Of a stretch of 64,000 nt of DNA, positions 24,946-33,066 are shown in pieces. Numbering within the stretch: the first letter of the stretch is position 1; every line of letters begins with the position of its first letter. The notes under the pieces are model-generated. The model was not told the DNA's origin. It was given only the letters and a program-made list of their open reading frames with translations, and made no database searches. Source of the DNA: JAEXNA01 sp037189585 (GTDB lineage: Bacteria > Vulcanimicrobiota > Xenobia > Xenobiales > JADMJV01). The stretch is from contig JBBCJA010000027.1 in the NCBI GenBank assembly GCA_037189585.1, positions 1-64,000 of the forward strand, in the 5' to 3' direction. A program made the translations under genes and the position numbers.

Positions 24946-26324
24946 GAGCGCTATTTCTGTTCGCTCTTTTCTGGATGGGCTTCAGCGGCGCGGTCCTGGG
25001 AGATATTCCAGAGGAAAATCGAAGACAAGTTCGCTTCCGTGTTATCCCCGAGGATGCCGAGGTCTACCACACAGCGTCGCCTAGCAATACGAGACTGGAC
25101 CAGCCGATCGTCGAGGTGGATGATTCTCCGACTCCTGACGAAAGAAGGAGTGAGCAAAAGCCAATTGGTCGGGCAAATCAGACGCTCTTTTTTGACCACA
25201 CAAAGTACCCAAGCGGAACTCTCGCGGTCGTTTTACGGGCTCCTGGATATCACGACAAAACTGTCACTTTCTGGGTAAAGAATGCTTTCGATAACAACTT
25301 CCCTTCGGAGCTTCCTGCTGAAGGTGAGCCTGCTATAGCCCTCGAGAAAATTTCGCGAAACTGGGTTCTGATCGCCCTTGAAGTCGCCGTGGGGGTCCTC
25401 GGCCTTGGTGGAGCGTTGAAGGCTTACTTCATGTTCCGAGCCTCGCGAGCCAAGGTGTTCGATATCCAGAGCTGGGTCACCAAGAACGTCGTCTTAGGCG
25501 GCGAGGGGGACCCTCTGGTGGGGCACAAACTGGGACCCTATTGGGTGCTGGAGAAGATCGGCCACGGCGGCATGGCCATCGTCTATCGCGCTGTTCGAGA
25601 GGGCCAGGTCAACGAGCCTTTGGCCCTCAAGATCATTCACCCCCACGTGGCTGAAGGCGCCGACTTCGAGGGCCGTTTCCGTCGCGAGGTGACCATCAGC
25701 TCCAATCTGATTCATCCAGGAATCGTGGAGGTTCAGGAAGCCGGGGTCCTGGAGGGGCGGCACTATATCGCCTTGGAACTCATCGTCGGACAGGACCTTC
25801 GCTCCACGCTACCACCCGGCGGACTCGCCTTCTCTCAGGCTCTCCCCTATCTTCGAGCGATCTACGAAGCGGTATCCTTCGCCCACTCCAAGGGGATCGT
25901 CCACCGCGACCTCAAGCCCGAGAATGTGATGATCACCAAAGACGGACGTATCAAACTGGCGGATTTCGGACTGGCGCGCTCCCATGATGTAACCACGCTG
26001 ACCGCGACCGGCAGCATCATGGGGACCCCCGGCTACATGGCTCCCGAGCAGATCCTGGGGCAGCCCCTGAACCTGGCCACGGACCAGTACGCCCTCGGGG
26101 TGTTGACCTTCGAACTGTGCACGGGACGCCTGCCTTTCGAGGGGGAGGAGATGATGCAGGTCATCATGGCTCACCTGAACACCCCCGCCCCCGCGCCATC
26201 CGCGATCAAACCTGAATTGCCCGCAGAACTAGATCCGTTGGTCACCCGTATGATGGCCAAGGACCCGGAATCCCGCTATCCATCGGTAGCCGTGGCTCTC
26301 GCGGTGTTAAATCAACTGGGCTAA
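24942..26324 (+). CDS. Membrane Ser/Thr protein kinase with extracytoplasmic N-domain
   Basis: A 460-residue kinase with reversed domain order. Residues 1-20 are a signal peptide. Residues 25-135 are an extracytoplasmic beta-rich domain ('VRFRVIPEDAEVYH', 'GTLAVVLRAPGYHDKTV') like PEGA. A transmembrane helix lies at about 139-163, and a cytoplasmic Hanks-type kinase domain at about 199-460. The kinase has IGHGGMAIVYRA, the ATP Lys in LALKII, HRDLKPEN (Asp323), ADFG (Asp341) and GTPGYMAPEQ, all intact. The start is GTG, overlapping the prepilin stop by 4 bases. Most bacterial kinases of this type have the kinase at the N-terminus; here the sensor is N-terminal and outside. The context suggests control of the pseudopilus. 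The stop overlaps the convergent gene by 4 bases. Confidence 0.87.
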   Translation: MRALFLFALFWMGFSGAVLGDIPEENRRQVRFRVIPEDAEVYHTASPSNTRLDQPIVEVDDSPTPDERRSEQKPIGRANQTLFFDHTKYPSGTLAVVLRAPGYHDKTVTFWVKNAFDNNFPSELPAEGEPAIALEKISRNWVLIALEVAVGVLGLGGALKAYFMFRASRAKVFDIQSWVTKNVVLGGEGDPLVGHKLGPYWVLEKIGHGGMAIVYRAVREGQVNEPLALKIIHPHVAEGADFEGRFRREVTISSNLIHPGIVEVQEAGVLEGRHYIALELIVGQDLRSTLPPGGLAFSQALPYLRAIYEAVSFAHSKGIVHRDLKPENVMITKDGRIKLADFGLARSHDVTTLTATGSIMGTPGYMAPEQILGQPLNLATDQYALGVLTFELCTGRLPFEGEEMMQVIMAHLNTPAPAPSAIKPELPAELDPLVTRMMAKDPESRYPSVAVALAVLNQLG

Positions 26325-28090
26325 AAAACCCGATGAAGGAGAACCCTGACATTTTCTCCGTCGGAGATAAACTCGTTGGGGTCGAGCCTGAAATTGAATT
26401 CACCCCGGTCATCGACGGCTTTTTCCAGATGTTCGGCCACTTGTAGCAAGTAGGCGCGGTAGGCGTCACGGTTGGGCGGAGAGCCGTCCTCAAGATATCC
26501 AACGACGAGAGGGCGGGTGTTCTCGGTGGAGATCCAACCCGCCATCTCCTCGGCGCTCGCGAACGTCACCTCGTTGTAAACCGCACCCAAAGGGTTGGAG
26601 GCATCGTCCAGGTTATCATAGACGTCGGGATTCAGACCCCAATACCGATAGGTATAGATAGGACTGTCATTGACCCACTCTACGCTGAGAACCGCCGGGT
26701 CGGTCTTGCTCCAACGGGAACGAGCCCACTGTGGATCGCTCTGGTCCAGCACGTTACGGACGGTTCGGGTTTTCGCCGGCAGCGGCCAGTTGCCGGTCGG
26801 GAAAAAAGTTTCGGGATCGGAGAAGAGAACGGGAGGAACCGCTTCCCCGGGCGCGGCGAATCTGGGGATGACGGCGAAGACTTCACGCTTCATGTGGGGG
26901 GAGACGTGGGTTCCGCTATAAAAAATGCTGCAGTCGGCGATCTGGGTGGGAGCCCCATCGTCGACGATGAACCCACCTAGAATGGTCAGCTTGCGTGCGA
27001 TGAAGGGGCCTTTAGTATAAAGGAGCCCTTGGAAGATGGAGCGCTCGGACGACTCTCCCACCACCTCGATTCCACCCCCGCTTATCACCGCGATCTGTTC
27101 GTTGCTACGCACGTTCACCGCGCCTTGGAAGCGGCATTGGCCGGTCACAACGACAGCGCCGACACCCCGCAGTGGTCCATTGACCGTCAGGTCTCCCTCG
27201 ACGAAAAGGAAGGCGTTGTCCAAGTTCAGACTAGAGGTGACGAGCATAGGTCCCTGGCGCCGAGTGGTTCCTATCAAACTTAAGGAAGGTGGGATATCAG
27301 TTAAATCCTCATAGTAGGTGTTAGGGCTCTTCTTGGGATCAAATTTCTCCGGGTCGAAGTTGGGAAGCGGCGCTTCCTGTCCCCAGGGCGAGCGCACTTC
27401 CCCTTCCACCGTGGCTCCGTTGAGCCGAATGCCTCCGCGAGCTTGCAGGTCGCCGGTAATTTTTGTTCTGCGGTCAAGAACGCAGGCGTCTCCCGACTCC
27501 GAATTGGTGATAAGATTGCCTGGCTTTGTCTCCTCTTCATCCACATCGAATCCTGATCCCGGAACCCACAGACGATCATTTTCAGGCTCGAAGGCCGTGA
27601 TCAAAGAGTTGGTGACCAGCACCGGTCCATCACAAGCCAAAGCCACCGGAAATTCCGGAAGATGGAGCAGTACCTCGACATGCCGGACCACTCCGCCGCT
27701 CTCTCCTCGACCGAGGAGATGAGCCGTATGATTGGGCAAGGTACGATTCCAACCGTCGCTACGATCGTCGAGGAAGTTATTGGTGGAATACGGCCCCCCC
27801 GAGTTCCGTTCGAAGGTTAATCTTCCCACACACCCTTCGGGGAATCCCAATTCCGACCCGATCTCGATGGACTCGTGATATCCAAGATTAAGTTGGATTC
27901 GAGCCGCGGCTTCGGAAACGACCGACTCGGCGAGCGACTGAGCTACCGCGGAATTCGAAAGACGAGTGGAAACCCGAAGTCCCATCGTGGAGACACCGGC
28001 GGCCGTGAAGGCCGCCAACAAGGCGATCGCCGCCACCATGAGAACCACGCCCATCGCACTGCCACGCCATCGCTTTGCCCGGTTGCGCAT
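26321..28090 (-). CDS. Large PilX/GspK-like protein with beta-rich passenger region
   Basis: About 589 residues. The N-terminus is basic and leads to a pilin-like hydrophobic helix ('MGVVLMVAAIALLAAFTAAGV') with no Glu at +5, as in PilX_N or GspK proteins. The next ~120 residues keep the helical spine 'VAQSLAESVVSEAAARIQLNL'. The middle part (about 190-390) is strand-rich with repeated turns ('GDLQARGGIRLNGATVEGEV', 'GDLTVNGPLRGVGAVVVTGQC', 'GLLYTKGPFIARKLTILGGF'), like polymer-forming or right-handed beta-helix surface domains. A TTG 11 codons upstream overlaps the rluA stop by 4 bases and is an alternative start. It is probably a minor component of the pilus-like machine. The stop overlaps the kinase gene stop. 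Confidence 0.6.
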   Translation of the reverse strand: MRNRAKRWRGSAMGVVLMVAAIALLAAFTAAGVSTMGLRVSTRLSNSAVAQSLAESVVSEAAARIQLNLGYHESIEIGSELGFPEGCVGRLTFERNSGGPYSTNNFLDDRSDGWNRTLPNHTAHLLGRGESGGVVRHVEVLLHLPEFPVALACDGPVLVTNSLITAFEPENDRLWVPGSGFDVDEEETKPGNLITNSESGDACVLDRRTKITGDLQARGGIRLNGATVEGEVRSPWGQEAPLPNFDPEKFDPKKSPNTYYEDLTDIPPSLSLIGTTRRQGPMLVTSSLNLDNAFLFVEGDLTVNGPLRGVGAVVVTGQCRFQGAVNVRSNEQIAVISGGGIEVVGESSERSIFQGLLYTKGPFIARKLTILGGFIVDDGAPTQIADCSIFYSGTHVSPHMKREVFAVIPRFAAPGEAVPPVLFSDPETFFPTGNWPLPAKTRTVRNVLDQSDPQWARSRWSKTDPAVLSVEWVNDSPIYTYRYWGLNPDVYDNLDDASNPLGAVYNEVTFASAEEMAGWISTENTRPLVVGYLEDGSPPNRDAYRAYLLQVAEHLEKAVDDRGEFNFRLDPNEFISDGENVRVLLHRVF

Positions 28091-28119
28091 AGATTTTAAG
28101 ATAGCAGAATTATCTTGTC

Positions 28120-28752
28120 TCAAACAGTTGGAGTTGGCCCGCCGGGATGAAAAGCGATGTCGGTTGGAGCTTCAAAGGTGACGTTCTTCCCCGACCCGGG
28201 GAGCGTCAGTGTGAGTCGATGAGCGTGCAGCATCAGACGAGAGGCCTCTTCTCCCCCGAAAAGTTCGTCCCCCACGATGGGGAGCCCGCGGTGCGCCAAG
28301 TGGGCTCGAATCTGGTGCTTGCGGCCGGTCAGAGGGCGGGCTTGCAGAAGGCAATAGGAGCCTTCTCTTCTGAGAAGTCGAAAATCCGTGCGCGCCGCCT
28401 GTCCCGGACCGACTCGGACGCGACCCGAGCGCTGTTGTAGCGACGCCTCCACACTCCAGGAGCTCTCTAGTCTCTTACCTTGGACCCAGCAGAGATACTC
28501 CTTTTCGACCTGCCGATTCTCGAACTGCTGAGCCACGGGAGCCCGCATCTCCACACTGGTGGTAAATAGGATGACCCCCGAGGTCTCACGGTCCAGGCGG
28601 TGCTGTAAGGTCAGTTGATTCAGATCCGGCCTGGCCTGTCGAAGCAAATCCACCAGATTCTCGCGACTTCGATCCGCGGTGGCGTGGGTCAACAGCCCCG
28701 CGGGTTTGTGAACAACCAGCAACCCATCGACCTCAGTGATGAGCCATTCCAT
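28120..28752 (-). CDS. RluA-family pseudouridine synthase
   Basis: A 210-residue RNA pseudouridine synthase. The catalytic Asp54 lies in HRLDRETSG. 'VVHKPAGLLTH' at the N-terminus and 'LTGRKHQIRAHLAHRGLPIVGDELFGG' are family marks. No S4 domain is present, which fits RluA/TruC-like enzymes that modify uridines in rRNA or tRNA; the target cannot be told. The ATG at MEWLITEV was preferred to one 14 codons upstream because the domain begins there. Its stop overlaps a possible start of the PilX-like gene, and it lies 74 bases after another PilX-like gene, so it is embedded in the pilus-type operon. Confidence 0.88.
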   Translation of the reverse strand: MEWLITEVDGLLVVHKPAGLLTHATADRSRENLVDLLRQARPDLNQLTLQHRLDRETSGVILFTTSVEMRAPVAQQFENRQVEKEYLCWVQGKRLESSWSVEASLQQRSGRVRVGPGQAARTDFRLLRREGSYCLLQARPLTGRKHQIRAHLAHRGLPIVGDELFGGEEASRLMLHAHRLTLTLPGSGKNVTFEAPTDIAFHPGGPTPTV

Positions 28753-28826
28753 TTTGAACCTTGTCTTCACCGTAGTCTGTTTCCTTGGCTCCATCTCAGC
28801 GCTTTCCGAGGTATAAGGAAGCTCAG

Positions 28827-30542
28827 CTAGCGATGCCGGCTGAGCAGGGTCAGGGCGGAGCTATCGGCGCCGGTGCCGATCCCTTCCGTCGAGGTGTCGT
28901 AGTGGAAGGCCGCGTTCTCGACGGTGACCCTCTTTCCGACAAGAGCTCCATAGAAAGCCGTGGGAGCTCCCTCTTGCCCGAGTAGAGATATGTCGGCGTT
29001 GGGAGCCATCAGAGTGAAATATGACTTGGAACCTCCCTCGAGTCTGACCGGGTTTGTACCGGTGTAGAAAATCTTGAGGTTGGGCGCCTTCCGGGTGAGA
29101 TTGGCGATGGCGTCCTGTCCTTCGACCGAGAGGCTGTCGGTCACGTAGATCGCCACGTCTCCCCGAGTGCTGGGAAGGGCGAGCGTCCCTTGATTGTTGA
29201 CTTGCAAGTTCTTGACCACGTAAACCCCTCCGTCGGCGAGGTTGGTGGTTCCGCCGTCGACCTTCACCGTATCGTACTCTCCCGGCGCGAGTTCCGGTGG
29301 AGTGTCGGCGTTGACTCCCCCGCCCTCACCGGTCATCAGATGGACTAACCAGTCGGGGGCGTTGGTGTAGGTCTGAGTAGTGAGGTTGCCCGAGCTGGCG
29401 TTACCTTGCAGAGAGGCCGGACCGCCATCGGCTGTCACTTGACCGCTAGAGTCGATGGAGAAACTGTGCCAACTGCCTTTGATGCTAAAAACTCCGTCTT
29501 GGATCTCGAACTGAAATCCTTGCCCGCCCAGACGGTTACTGCCAGCATTGGTGGTCGGCTGCTGACCGTTTCTAATGTCGTGAATATTGCCGGTGATGGT
29601 GAGATTGCCTCCGGCGTACGGATGACCGGGATTCTCGTAGGCGACAAAGTTTCCATTGGGTTGGACGCTCATACTAAAGCAGGAGTTGCCGAAAGAAACG
29701 GCGCCCGACGGACTCGGATGCACGGTAAGATTGTTGAACGTTCTGGTGATCAGCGGATCCTCCGGAGTAAATTCCCCTTCCTCCCCTTCCCCGGGCGGCA
29801 CTTCGGGTACGACAATATCGTCCGGGATGATGGGCGACTGGAGAGTGCTCTCGTTAGCGATGACGGTGCTACCGTTGCGGACGATGCTGTCCGCGGGCCG
29901 TCCCCCGGGTCCGACGAAGACAGAGCCTTCCACCGTGCTGTCGGTCATGGTGAAGACCGGACCGGTGGAGTTGTTGCTGGCGAGAATTCCTTGGTTGGGT
30001 ACTTTCGCGGCGGGGTCGTATCCCGGACCGGAGTATCCGGCGGATTCCCGACTCGAGTCGTAGGCGTCAAAAGTAGCGTTCAAGGCGATGACGCTCTCGG
30101 CTAGAGCGCCAACCTGAAAGGCGCCGAGTCCCACCCGAAAAAGCGCGCCGGCCTCCCGTCGTACCTTATTGCTACTGACGCCGCGGGAATGGAGGTAGAC
30201 CGTCCCAGGCGGGATCACGATTCCGGGGAGGACCTCTCTCGCGAGCGGACCAGAATTGGAGTAGCTCAAGACCGTGTAGGTCGCCGCGTTGTCCTCGAGT
30301 TGGCCTTCAAGGTCACCAGTCAGCCTCCCCTCGTTGGCAAGCAGGTCGGCCGCGCGTACCAGCCCGCATTCGGCCGCGTAGCTTGCTTGCTCGGCCCCGA
30401 GGTCATGACTGGCCGCTCGGAGCCCTCCAGTCCCGAGATTCAAGACGGCCCCGGTAAGGAGAATCAGGACCGCCGTCAGCATGATGACGGTAGGAAGAAC
30501 GAAAGCTCTTTTTTCCTTAATTGATGAGGGAGACTTCGCCAT
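28827..30542 (-). CDS. PilX-like protein with long surface region
   Basis: A 571-residue protein. The N-terminus 'KRAFVLPTVIMLTAVLILLTGAVL' is a pilin-type hydrophobic helix without Glu at +5, followed by 'LGAEQASYAAECGLVRAADLLANEG' as in PilX_N proteins. The rest is Gly/Asn/Thr-rich and strand-rich, with 'NQGTLALPSTRGDVAIYVTDSL' and a C-terminal 'YFTLMAPNADISL..GAPTAFYGALVGKRVTVENAAFHYD' block. That block resembles the C-terminal domain of pilus-tip or DUF7305-type proteins. The start lies 26 bases inside the upstream prepilin gene. It is similar in plan to the other PilX-like protein of the operon and may share the tip complex with it. Confidence 0.6.
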   Translation of the reverse strand: MAKSPSSIKEKRAFVLPTVIMLTAVLILLTGAVLNLGTGGLRAASHDLGAEQASYAAECGLVRAADLLANEGRLTGDLEGQLEDNAATYTVLSYSNSGPLAREVLPGIVIPPGTVYLHSRGVSSNKVRREAGALFRVGLGAFQVGALAESVIALNATFDAYDSSRESAGYSGPGYDPAAKVPNQGILASNNSTGPVFTMTDSTVEGSVFVGPGGRPADSIVRNGSTVIANESTLQSPIIPDDIVVPEVPPGEGEEGEFTPEDPLITRTFNNLTVHPSPSGAVSFGNSCFSMSVQPNGNFVAYENPGHPYAGGNLTITGNIHDIRNGQQPTTNAGSNRLGGQGFQFEIQDGVFSIKGSWHSFSIDSSGQVTADGGPASLQGNASSGNLTTQTYTNAPDWLVHLMTGEGGGVNADTPPELAPGEYDTVKVDGGTTNLADGGVYVVKNLQVNNQGTLALPSTRGDVAIYVTDSLSVEGQDAIANLTRKAPNLKIFYTGTNPVRLEGGSKSYFTLMAPNADISLLGQEGAPTAFYGALVGKRVTVENAAFHYDTSTEGIGTGADSSALTLLSRHR

Positions 30543-31140
30543 AGACTGTTACCTCGACAGGTTTACTTATGGGATCGGGCTGTGGTACTGGAGTTTCATC
30601 GCGGCAGGTAATCCTGACCATGACGGTCTGACCAGGCCGCACGACCTGGAAGGAAGAGACATTCTTAGCCACCGGAAGGCGGCGTACGGAACTTTGAGTT
30701 CGAAAGGTTTCGGGACCGACCTGGGGCGCGGGAGTCTCCCCTGGCTCGCTGATGGGAGTGACCAGAGGGAGGTCCGCTCGAACGACGGTCTCCTTAGCCA
30801 GGTCGTGGTAATACGAGACCCAGCTCCGCCAGAAGACCCGGCCCGTCGTGGGGTGAAATTCCACCAAGGGATCTCCCACTTCGAAGCTTCTACTGGACAA
30901 AAAGACGGCGGAATCCCCGTAGCTCTGAAACAGATTCGAGGTTCCCGCGTAAAGGTCGTCGGTGATTCTGCGAAGAGCTTGAGTGGCTGACCTCTGCACT
31001 CGAGAGTAGACTTCCGTGTCCGAGGCGTAGTTTCGCCCCTGCCACATGAAAAGCGCGACGAGCGACATCAGTCCCCCGAGCAGTCCCATCACTACGACGA
31101 GCTCCGAGATCGTGACTCCCCCTTGCGCGCTCCGGCTCAC
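30517..31140 (-). CDS. Prepilin-like protein (PilW/GspJ type)
   Basis: A 207-residue pseudopilin. The GTG start overlaps the TGA of the gene before it (GTGA), and the cleavage motif AQGG|VTISE lies eight residues in, with Glu at +5. The helix is 'LVVVMGLLGGLMSLVALFMW'. 'SATQALRRITDDLYAGTSNL' is the usual PilW-like region that follows. The frame is open 23 codons further upstream, but that stretch is inside the preceding gene and would put the motif too far from the N-terminus. It belongs to the minus-strand pilus-like operon. Confidence 0.75.
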   Translation of the reverse strand: MSRSAQGGVTISELVVVMGLLGGLMSLVALFMWQGRNYASDTEVYSRVQRSATQALRRITDDLYAGTSNLFQSYGDSAVFLSSRSFEVGDPLVEFHPTTGRVFWRSWVSYYHDLAKETVVRADLPLVTPISEPGETPAPQVGPETFRTQSSVRRLPVAKNVSSFQVVRPGQTVMVRITCRDETPVPQPDPISKPVEVTVYGEVSLIN

Positions 31141-31652
31141 CAATATTTCCCCTTGCTGCTGGAGAGCACGACTTGGCTCTCGCCTCCAGGATTGGAATCT
31201 CTCCACCACACCGTGACCCGGATATGCTTCACTTCCGCCGAATCCTCCTGAGAGACCTCGATTCGGGCCTTTAGGTCTAGTTTGGTTCGGACACCGCGAC
31301 GCAAGGTCGTCTCGACAGACTCCGTGGTCTCTTCGAGACCGATCGAAAGGTCGGGGTATCCCAGAGCCAACTTCCGCTCCATGAGTCTCCGGGCCAGGTG
31401 GAGCGCCTGAGTTCTATTGTCGGAGAGCTTGACGGAGCGTTCGGAGGAGGGAAACAACACGAACAAAGTCAGAATGGCTACCGACATAAGTCCTAGGCCG
31501 AGCAGCAACTCCATGAGCAGAGCCACTCCAGGGAGGCCTCGACGGTAGGTTGGCCTTCCCCGCTGGAGAGGTCCTATGGCCTTAAGAGATTCCACGACAC
31601 TCCACGACAACGCCTCCAAAGTCCGATGAGCCAACATTACCTGTTCTACCAA
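31137..31652 (-). CDS. Prepilin-like protein (PilV/GspI type), first gene of minus arm
   Basis: About 171 residues if the first Met is used. The pilin-like core is 'RRGLPG|VALLMELLLGLGLMSVAILTLFVLFP', starting about 40 residues in. The Glu is at +6 relative to the Gly, not +5, which is odd, and the N-terminal extension is long, so the true start may be a later GTG or TTG. The soluble part ('ALHLARRLMERKLALGYPDL', 'HIRVTVWWRD') is like the PilV-type protein in the plus arm. It overlaps the next prepilin by 4 bases. Confidence 0.65.
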   Translation of the reverse strand: MVEQVMLAHRTLEALSWSVVESLKAIGPLQRGRPTYRRGLPGVALLMELLLGLGLMSVAILTLFVLFPSSERSVKLSDNRTQALHLARRLMERKLALGYPDLSIGLEETTESVETTLRRGVRTKLDLKARIEVSQEDSAEVKHIRVTVWWRDSNPGGESQVVLSSSKGKYW

Positions 31653-31722
31653 GATCGGTGTTCGCCTTCTAACAGCTCAGGGAATTGAGAGGATCACATC
31701 AGCCCTCCGAGTATCATGGGCG

Positions 31723-33066
31723 ATGCTGATTTCACGTTTTCTCAAGCTTGCGTGCGCGGCTCTGGTGCTCTCCGGAGCGGTGGCGGCGCAGTCTTTGCTC
31801 CCTCCCGGCGCCGAGTCGAAGGTGTTTCCCAACGGCCTGCGCGCGGTGGTTATCCCCACCGACACCCCGGACGTGGTGGCGTTGCAGATCGTCATGTCGG
31901 TCGGCTCGCGCCATGAAGTGGAGAAAGGGAAGTCGGGCTTCGCTCACTTTTTCGAACACCTGATGTTCCGCGGAACGGATCGTTATCCCAACGACGTCGC
32001 CGACGCCATGCTCAAGAACGCGGGCGTCGATTCGAACGCCTGGACCTGGGACGATCAGACGGTGTATCACAAGGTCTTTCTGAAAGAAGACCTGGCCAAG
32101 ATCCTCGACTACGAAGCCGACCGCTTCCAGAACCTGAAGTACGCCGAGCCCGAGTTCCGTACCGAGGCGCTCGCCGTCTTGGGTGAATACAACAAGAACA
32201 GCGCCAACCCCACGGAGAAGATGTTCGAGTTGCTGCAAGACACGGCATTCGACGTCCATACCTACGAGCACACCACGATGGGCTTTCTGGCCGACATCGA
32301 GAAGTTTCCCGAGGGGTACGAGTACAGCTGGCAGTTCTACGACAGATTCTACAGCCCCGAGTACGCCACCGTACTGCTGGTCGGCGACGTGAAACCTGAG
32401 GCCGCCTTCGGTCTGGTGGAGCAAGAGTTCGGCGAGTGGAAGCGGGGCGACTACGTTCCCGATATCAAGCCGGAGCCGCCTCAGACCGCGCCGCGGGAAG
32501 GCCACATCAGCTGGGACTCCCCCACTCTGCCCTGGGTGATGATCGGCTATAAGTCTCCACCCTACTCTGATCTTGCCGGTACCGCCGCGCTCCAGGTTTG
32601 GGAATCTTTAGCCTTCTCGAAAACCGGCCCGCTCTACAAAAAGCTGGTCTTGGAAGAGCAGGTGGTCGACGAGTTCCAGCCGTTCTTCTGGCTGAAAAAG
32701 GACCCGTTCTTGTCCGGTATAGCGGTCCGCGTCACCGATCCGACAAAGGTGGCTTACGTCCGCGACGAGGTACGAAAGACATTTGAATCTCTGGCCGGCC
32801 AACAGATCTCGGCCAAGCAGCTCGAAGAGGTAAAGTCGCGGATGCGCTACTCCTATCTCCAGGGCTTGACCTCTCCGGCTCAGATCGCAAGCTCCGTGGC
32901 CTTCTCCTTGTCTTTAGATCCCGACCTGAAGTCTATCGATCGTTACTATGAGGCCATCGCCAAAGTCTCCGCCGAGGACCTGAGCAAAGTCGCCAAGAGT
33001 GTCTTTAACCCCAAGGGTCGCACCATCATCACGCTGGAACAGAAGAAAGAAGAGCCGAAGAAATGA
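31723..33066 (+). CDS. M16 zinc peptidase, active subunit
   Basis: A 447-residue secreted peptidase with a signal peptide (residues 1-22, cleavage near AVAAQ). The inverted zinc motif HxxEH is at residues 75-79 (HFFEH) and the third ligand Glu is about E155 (VLGEYNKN). Family M16 includes processing peptidases and pitrilysin; bacterial pairs of this kind degrade short peptides in the periplasm. Two M16 domains are visible ('ATVLLVGDVKPEAAFGLVEQEFGEW' marks the link). Its stop overlaps the ATG of the next gene (ATGA), so it is made together with its inactive partner. Confidence 0.9.
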   Translation: MLISRFLKLACAALVLSGAVAAQSLLPPGAESKVFPNGLRAVVIPTDTPDVVALQIVMSVGSRHEVEKGKSGFAHFFEHLMFRGTDRYPNDVADAMLKNAGVDSNAWTWDDQTVYHKVFLKEDLAKILDYEADRFQNLKYAEPEFRTEALAVLGEYNKNSANPTEKMFELLQDTAFDVHTYEHTTMGFLADIEKFPEGYEYSWQFYDRFYSPEYATVLLVGDVKPEAAFGLVEQEFGEWKRGDYVPDIKPEPPQTAPREGHISWDSPTLPWVMIGYKSPPYSDLAGTAALQVWESLAFSKTGPLYKKLVLEEQVVDEFQPFFWLKKDPFLSGIAVRVTDPTKVAYVRDEVRKTFESLAGQQISAKQLEEVKSRMRYSYLQGLTSPAQIASSVAFSLSLDPDLKSIDRYYEAIAKVSAEDLSKVAKSVFNPKGRTIITLEQKKEEPKK

